Assembly: GCF_032854445.1 (NCBI RefSeq)
Contig: NC_088295.1
Span: 5,830,501 to 5,894,500 of the forward strand
From: Liolophura sinensis
Lineage: Eukaryota > Mollusca > Polyplacophora > Chitonida > Chitonidae
DNA length: 64,000 nucleotides
Reading direction: 5' to 3'
The notes under the pieces were generated by a model. It had not been told where the DNA came from. It saw nothing but the letters and a program-made list of their open reading frames with translations, and searched no databases. How positions within the stretch are numbered: position 1 is the stretch's first letter; each line of letters opens with the position of its first letter. Position numbers and translations under genes: made by a program. Shown piece by piece: positions 59,104 to 64,000 of this stretch.

Positions 59104-59476
59104 CCTTCAGGTCATCCACACCCAGGGCTCCGTCGCCGTTCACATCTAGCTTGTTGAAGGCCTGTAGGATAACCTCCTTCCTGGAAGCGGACATGGGCGG
59201 GCGAAGCTGGTTCATAAACTCCTGGAAGTCGATACCGCCACTGCCATCTCTGTCTAAAGCTCTGAACAATGTTTTCAGATCGTCCTCAGAAAATTGTAGC
59301 CCGTAACGTGTCAAGCCAGTCTTCATCTCCGCAAAAACGATCTTCTTGGAGAAGTCAATATCCAGAAAACGGAAGACGGCACCAAGTCCTTTAATACCGC
59401 CACAGCCCCGACTAAGGCACTGGGCGCGAAGTGCCTCCAGTAGCTCCTGGGCAGACTTAGGCATCTCGATTGTCAA
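59104..59476 (-). CDS. CAPSL: Calcyphosin-like EF-hand protein, exon 1 (N-terminal)
   Basis: First coding exon, read from an ATG at 59476. LRAQCLSRGCGGIKGLGAVF is the family's N-terminal signature. There follow a degenerate EF-hand loop (LDIDFSKKIVF), a canonical loop (LDRDGSGGIDFQEF), the conserved RPPMSASRKEVILQAFNKLD linker, and another canonical loop ending VDDLK. The donor is CTGAAGG/gtgagt at 59104/59103. With exon 2 the product is 207 residues, complete and close to CAPSL length; the RKEVI..AF.KLD region resembles CAPSL more than CAPS. A second ATG four codons downstream is also possible. The 6.4 kb intron contains two satellites. Confidence 0.94.
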
Positions 59477-59479
59477 CCG

Positions 59480-60740
59480 TCAGTTAGTGTCAAAGGATGA
59501 CAACTTCAGTCTTCATCTGTATACCAATAACCTGGGAAGTGTGGTTCGTACACGGCTCCTATGAGACCGTCACGTGGGTTATACCGAGAATAAACTCCTT
59601 CACACACGCGAGTCCGTTATATCAGCCTGCACGCTTCGAGAAGCCTGAACGCAGATGATGCCCGCCTGAGGGTGGTGCCTTCCTGTTTTTTTATCAGACT
59701 TCCAAAGCCGTGGGTTCTACAGCAGAGTACAGTCAATATCGGAGCAGCCCAATCACCTCTCTTGGGTCAGTTGATGACATGTTTATTGCCCCTCCCACCT
59801 GTCACTCTGAACATGCAGAGAAGCTTATAGGGACAGTGGCAGGTTACACTATGTTACTTATGCAATTAACGCCCACGGTTAAAACACAAGCGAATTGAAG
59901 CAGAACCAACAAAACCACAAGAGCACGTGTTACTATTTTTAATGTGCATGTGGTCCGCTGCGGCGGGCCGATCCAAGTCGGCACATGTTCAAGCGCATGC
60001 AGCCTAGCAGCATCGAGCTCAGCTTGTCGTCATGAATCAGTTACCGCTCTGACGAGCATTTACATCAATTATGTATTCCCTGCTCCAAACCACCATCAAC
60101 AAAAACAAAACAGTGCTATGAAAAATGTGAATATTTCGTTTGCTAAAGCACTGTTAGACAGTACATGGAAGGGAAAGAGAAGCTGTTTCATCAACAAGTA
60201 TAGTGCTAGATGGGGATCAAATTGAATTGTTATGTACGTTTTTTTTAGTTCGAATATTGCCGGCGCTAAAGTATATGTAGTATTGTTTGAAAAACACAGA
60301 AAAACAACATCAACTGCACACTTGACCTTTTGTACACTTTGCATGTTGGTCTTTTTTTCCCATTAAATGTCTCCTACCGCCACCTACAGTTTCAGGACAT
60401 TCAAATAATTTTAAAAAAACGGATGTCCAATATCCACAGACATTTTTAGAGAACCTATCAATCACACAGGCCTTACAAGAGAAAACATATATACAATATT
60501 CACCTGCTAGACATACATGCACAGTAATTGGTGATAACTATATCCAGTAAACCGTATTTAAATTAACCTAAGTTAAGCTGCGATTAGAGTAATCTTAATC
60601 TTATCTGTACCAATTATTTTAAGTTCGAATTAACTAAACTTGCGATTGTGTTTTATACTTCATATCTACAAGCCTAAAAGTGATGAGATCATTCCATTGC
60701 TGACACATGTCATTGGTATTGAGATAAGAGATGACTTTGC
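59480..60740. other. Intergenic sequence between divergent genes
   Basis: It lies between the 5' end of the calcyphosin-like gene (minus) and the 5' end of the Myb/SANT-like gene (plus), so it likely holds regulatory sequence for both. A CACGTG E-box-like gtcacgtggg is at about 59569. Frames within show no domain. Confidence 0.45.
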
Positions 60741-60742
60741 CC

Positions 60743-60748
60743 TATATA
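60743..60748 (+). promoter_or_regulatory. TATA element of the Myb/SANT-like gene
   Basis: tatata inside cctatatagg, 67 bases upstream of the first ATG on +, which would place transcription start about 30 bases later (near 60775). Confidence 0.5.
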
Positions 60749-60809
60749 GGAGAGATCATGTGGTCTGGTGTAGCGCATTTATAGCATCAGAATATCTGTG
60801 TATAGTATA

Positions 60810-61154
60810 ATGCCTTGTCACGGAAAGTGCAGCAAAAGTTCCTCTGGATTGGAAAAAAATTTGCTTCTAGATTTGATTGAAAATCGTAAATTTGTGATGA
60901 AAGACAAAAGACATGATGGTATAGCAATGGTGCAGAAAGAGCGAGACTGGACACTGATAACTGAAGCTTTTAACACAGAGGCAGGTGTTACCAAACGGGA
61001 CATATCCCAATTAGAAATCAAACGGAAAAATGGAAAGGCAAAGAAAGAAATTTCCAACGTAAAAAGTGAAAGACACCAAACAGGAGGCGGTACAATGAAT
61101 ATAGCTGAGAGGCATTTCTTCATACACAACCATGACAACGAATTTCTGCAATGA
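60810..61154 (+). CDS. Small Myb/SANT-like DNA-binding protein
   Basis: The 114-residue frame consists mostly of one helix-turn-helix domain of the Myb/SANT-like type (Myb_DNA-bind_5 group, as in NAIF1 and MSANTD proteins). Residues of the family pattern visible are LLDLIENRKFVM, W-x-L-I-T-E-A-F-N, a Q-L-E-I-K-R-K-N-G-K-A-K-K-E helix (the usual second Trp is Arg) and a terminal TGGG. It would bind DNA in the nucleus. This domain is often carried by PIF/Harbinger transposons or genes derived from them, so it may be transposon-derived. ATG 60810 is the first in frame; translation ends shortly after the domain. It could be a complete tiny gene or the first exon of a longer one. Confidence 0.7.
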   Translation: MPCHGKCSKSSSGLEKNLLLDLIENRKFVMKDKRHDGIAMVQKERDWTLITEAFNTEAGVTKRDISQLEIKRKNGKAKKEISNVKSERHQTGGGTMNIAERHFFIHNHDNEFLQ

Positions 61155-61264
61155 TCCACTCTCAGCTATCACCGCTGGGTAAGCCACTTCACGATGACGT
61201 CAGAGATGAGAGAAATGGATCGTCTACGCTTGAAACTCAAACGCGAATCATAAAGTAAGTGTCA

Positions 61265-61270
61265 AATAAA
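61265..61270 (+). terminator. Candidate poly(A) signal of the Myb/SANT-like gene
   Basis: AATAAA 111 bases after the stop. A gtaagtg donor-like site at 61254 lies just before it, so read-through splicing is an alternative. Confidence 0.45.
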
Positions 61271-61274
61271 GCTT

Positions 61275-61998
61275 TATATTCTTTCTCCAATCAGTCCAAA
61301 TCCAGCTCATGTTGATATGCCTTTGACATGACATACGCATGACAGAAAATAACTTTCATGCATGGTTTTTTGTTGGGCTCTGACAAGCTTTGATCATCCT
61401 TCAACAGAGAAAGATTGCCGAAATACCTATCACATTCAAACAGAAATGAAGAAAATGATGTAAAACATCAATCAAATAAATAAATACATAAATAGATAAA
61501 TATATAAATAAATATAAAATCTAACATTCCTTACCGCTTTTGAAAACCATTGTTAAATGCTTTTTTTGCATGAATCCGTCGTAATTTCTGACCATACTTT
61601 GGTAAGTAAGTAATATGCTATGTGAGTTCTGGAGTGGTTTGTGCTGTGCCTTTTCTTTGGAAATTGATCTTCAGGCTAATGATTATTATATGGTTGACGA
61701 CTGGAATACAAATGTCTCGCTTAAACTGTGAGTGAAAACAGGGAAGAGACGACGGTGTAATATAGTTAGTAAATAGTCACACGTAATGGGTGAAGTTTTG
61801 TTTCTAATCAATTTATCTCCGTTAAGATTTTATTTTGACTTAACTAGTAAATGCTTGAAAAGCAGCAAATTATGCACTTGCTAATATACAAGACCCTAAA
61901 ATAATATTCATGTACACTATAGGCTGTGGATACGAACACAAATTTACTCTACAAGTGACAATATAATAAACATACCAGCTTGTTAGGGCGAACTCTAG
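61275..61998. other. Non-coding with A-rich tract and a dispersed repeat
   Basis: 61470-61520 is an (aaat)n-rich tract. 61745-61880 is another copy of the dispersed family (gacgacggtgtaatat, agtcacacgtaatggg, aaaagcagcaaattatgcac). Confidence 0.55.
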
Positions 61999-62002
61999 TT
62001 CA

Positions 62003-62165
62003 TACGAACATGTCCGTATGAATACGTTCTTTTCTGAAGGTGACAATATACAGAACTCACAAGCATGTCCCCACGAGCACGTTCTTATTTTGAAGGTGAC
62101 AATAGGGCCTATACAGAACTCACAAACATATCCCTACGAACATGTTCTTATTCTGAAGATGACAT
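62003..62165 (+). repeat. About 60 bp tandem repeat, three units
   Basis: Units share cagaactcacaagcatgtcc and cacgttcttattttgaaggt. Confidence 0.8.
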
Positions 62166-62171
62166 CAGGGC

Positions 62172-63515
62172 CTACTCAAGGCTCATACACCCATACTCTT
62201 GCGGACTGAAAGCTCATACACCCATACTCTGTATAACTCAAGGCCCCTACACACAGACTGACCGACTCTAGGCTCATACACCCATACTTTGACAGACACA
62301 AGGCTCAAACACCCATACTTTGACAGACACAAGGCTCAAACACCCATACTCTGGCCGACTCCAGGCTCATACACCCATACTCTTACGGACTGAAAGCTCA
62401 TACACCCATACTCTGGATAACTCAAGGCCCCTACACACAGACTGACCGACACAAGGCTCATACACCCATACTGTGGCCGACTCAAGGCTCATACACCCAT
62501 ACTTTGGATAACTCAAGGCCTCTACACACAGACTGACCAACGCAAAGCTCATACACCCATACTTCGACAGGCACAAGGCTCATACACCCATACACTGGCC
62601 GACTCAAGGCTCATACAACCATACTCTGGCCGACACAAGGCGCATACACCCATACTCTGGCCGACTCAATGCTCATACACCTATACTCTGGCCGACTCAA
62701 GGCTCATACAACCATACTCTGGTCGACACAAGCTCATTCATCCATACTCTGGCCGACACAAGGCCTATACATCCATACTCTGGCCGACACAATACTCATA
62801 CACCCATACTCTGGCCGACACAAAGCTCATACACCTATACTCTGGCCGACACAATACTCATACACCCATACTTTGACAGACTCAAGGCCAATACACCCAT
62901 ACTCTGGCCGACACAAGCTCATACATCCAAACTCTGGCCGACACAAGGCTCATACACCCATACTCTGGCCGACACAAGGCTCATATATCCATATTCTGGC
63001 CGACACAAGGCTCATACATCCATACTCTGGCCGACACAAGGCTCATACACCCAAACTCTGGCCGACACAAGGCTCATACACCCATACCGGTACTCTGGTC
63101 GCCACAAGGCTCATACACCCATACTCCGCTCGACACAAGACTACATCCAAACTCTGGCCGACACAAGGCTCATACATCCAAACTCTGGTCGACACAAGAC
63201 TACATCCAAATTCTGGCCGACACAAGGCTCATACACCCATACTCTGGCCGACTCAATGCTCATACACCCATACTCTGGTCGACACAAGGCTCATACAACC
63301 ATACTCTGGTCGACACAAGACTACACCCATACTCTGGCCGACACAAGGCTCATACACCCATACTCTGGACGACACAAGGCTCATACACCCATACTCTGGT
63401 CGACACAAGACTACATTCCTACTCTGGCCGACACAAGGCTATTACATGCATACTCTGACCGATAGAAAGCTCATACTCCAATATTTTGACCGACACAAGA
63501 CTCATACACCCGGAC
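62172..63515 (+). repeat. 31 bp minisatellite (caaggctcatacacccatac type)
   Basis: About 43 units of acacaaggctcatacaccca plus tactctggccg. Short variants missing about 8 bases (acacaagactacatccaaac) recur in the right half. The left portion (62172-62560) mixes two further variants (cccctacacacagactgacc). A 298-residue frame at 62669-63565 is a repeat shadow. Confidence 0.93.
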
Positions 63516-63519
63516 TTTG

Positions 63520-64000
63520 CTCATATAGGCCTACCAACTTTCTATCCACCCTCTTGTGGGCTTGAATACCTGGATTTCCTTCTGAACAGTGTAACGTACA
63601 GTGTAATGTGCAGTGTAACGTACGCAATCCCATTACTTTTGTTTTATTAATTATCCATGCGTCTATCTTGCGATCATGAACTTGTGAACGCCTGATATCG
63701 ACAACAAAGCTAATATTTAATACGTTTACGTGGCTGTTGCTAATAACAATGTGTTCGGGTGCATGGTGACAGACAGATTAACACAATACCATGCAGGGTT
63801 CTTTCCCTTTATCGTAAATCTTCAGGCATTTGCTTTCACATCGATGACATGAGCAGTATGCTACATCTGTGTCAACTAACTACATCTATAGTAAGCCTCT
63901 ATTATAGTGATCAATTGTATACGAACCCTCACTATATCACTCCGCCTCCATATCGCTACTTACGTGTAGAATATTTTTTTGTTGCCCTGACAACCGGTAT
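63520..64000. other. Unique non-coding sequence
   Basis: Starts with a three-copy gtgtaacgtaca-type repeat at about 63587-63625; no gene is recognised to the window end. Confidence 0.5.

Noticed and set aside
62669-63565. 298-residue + strand repetitive protein
   Set aside because: Follows the 31 bp satellite, with frame kept by chance variants; no real start or domain.

Overview
The window is invertebrate nuclear DNA. Coding exons are short, split by GT-AG introns, and sit far apart among tandem repeats and transposon remains. The dispersed repeats fit a lophotrochozoan and probably a mollusc: a tRNA-derived SINE tail of the kind common in mollusc genomes, a Polinton/Maverick, and a non-canonical rhabdomeric opsin. 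I cannot name the species. No bacterial-type operon, CRISPR array or plasmid feature was seen.

Four protein-coding genes are supported. (1) A Gq-type (r-opsin/melanopsin-like) opsin on + has one exon for TM2 to early TM3 (2872-3005) and a large terminal exon (11243-12165), separated by an 8.2 kb repeat-filled intron; the TM1 exon is not seen. (2) A complete two-exon rhodopsin-like peptide GPCR on + (44073-44563 and 46178-46847) predicts 386 residues. (3) A complete two-exon calcyphosin-like EF-hand gene on - (59476-59104 and 52736-52486) predicts 207 residues. (4) A small intronless Myb/SANT-like DNA-binding ORF on + (60810-61154) has a TATA element upstream and AATAAA downstream. A candidate promoter and non-coding first exon lies at 21431-21696.

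Mobile elements include: a 4.9 kb internally deleted Polinton/Maverick with inverted termini and a near-perfect 6 bp target duplication (36889-41797), holding decayed capsid, protease and polymerase remnants; a 751 bp solo LTR with a 4 bp duplication (35241-35991); two SINE families, several copies having readable target duplications; a LINE reverse-transcriptase C-terminal relic; and a dispersed non-coding family.

Roughly a third of the window is minisatellite, with many unrelated families of 13-360 bp units. Several sit inside introns of the recognised genes. Most striking is a 67 bp array just before the opsin TM2 exon that repeats the splice acceptor together with the first part of the exon. 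Other arrays carry a strong splice-donor match in each unit, alternate 70 and 90 bp units, or switch orientation midway. Most long open frames in the window are shadows of these arrays.

The three recognised signalling proteins (opsin, peptide receptor, calcium sensor) are ordinary animal genes. Nothing in the sequence shows that they act together.
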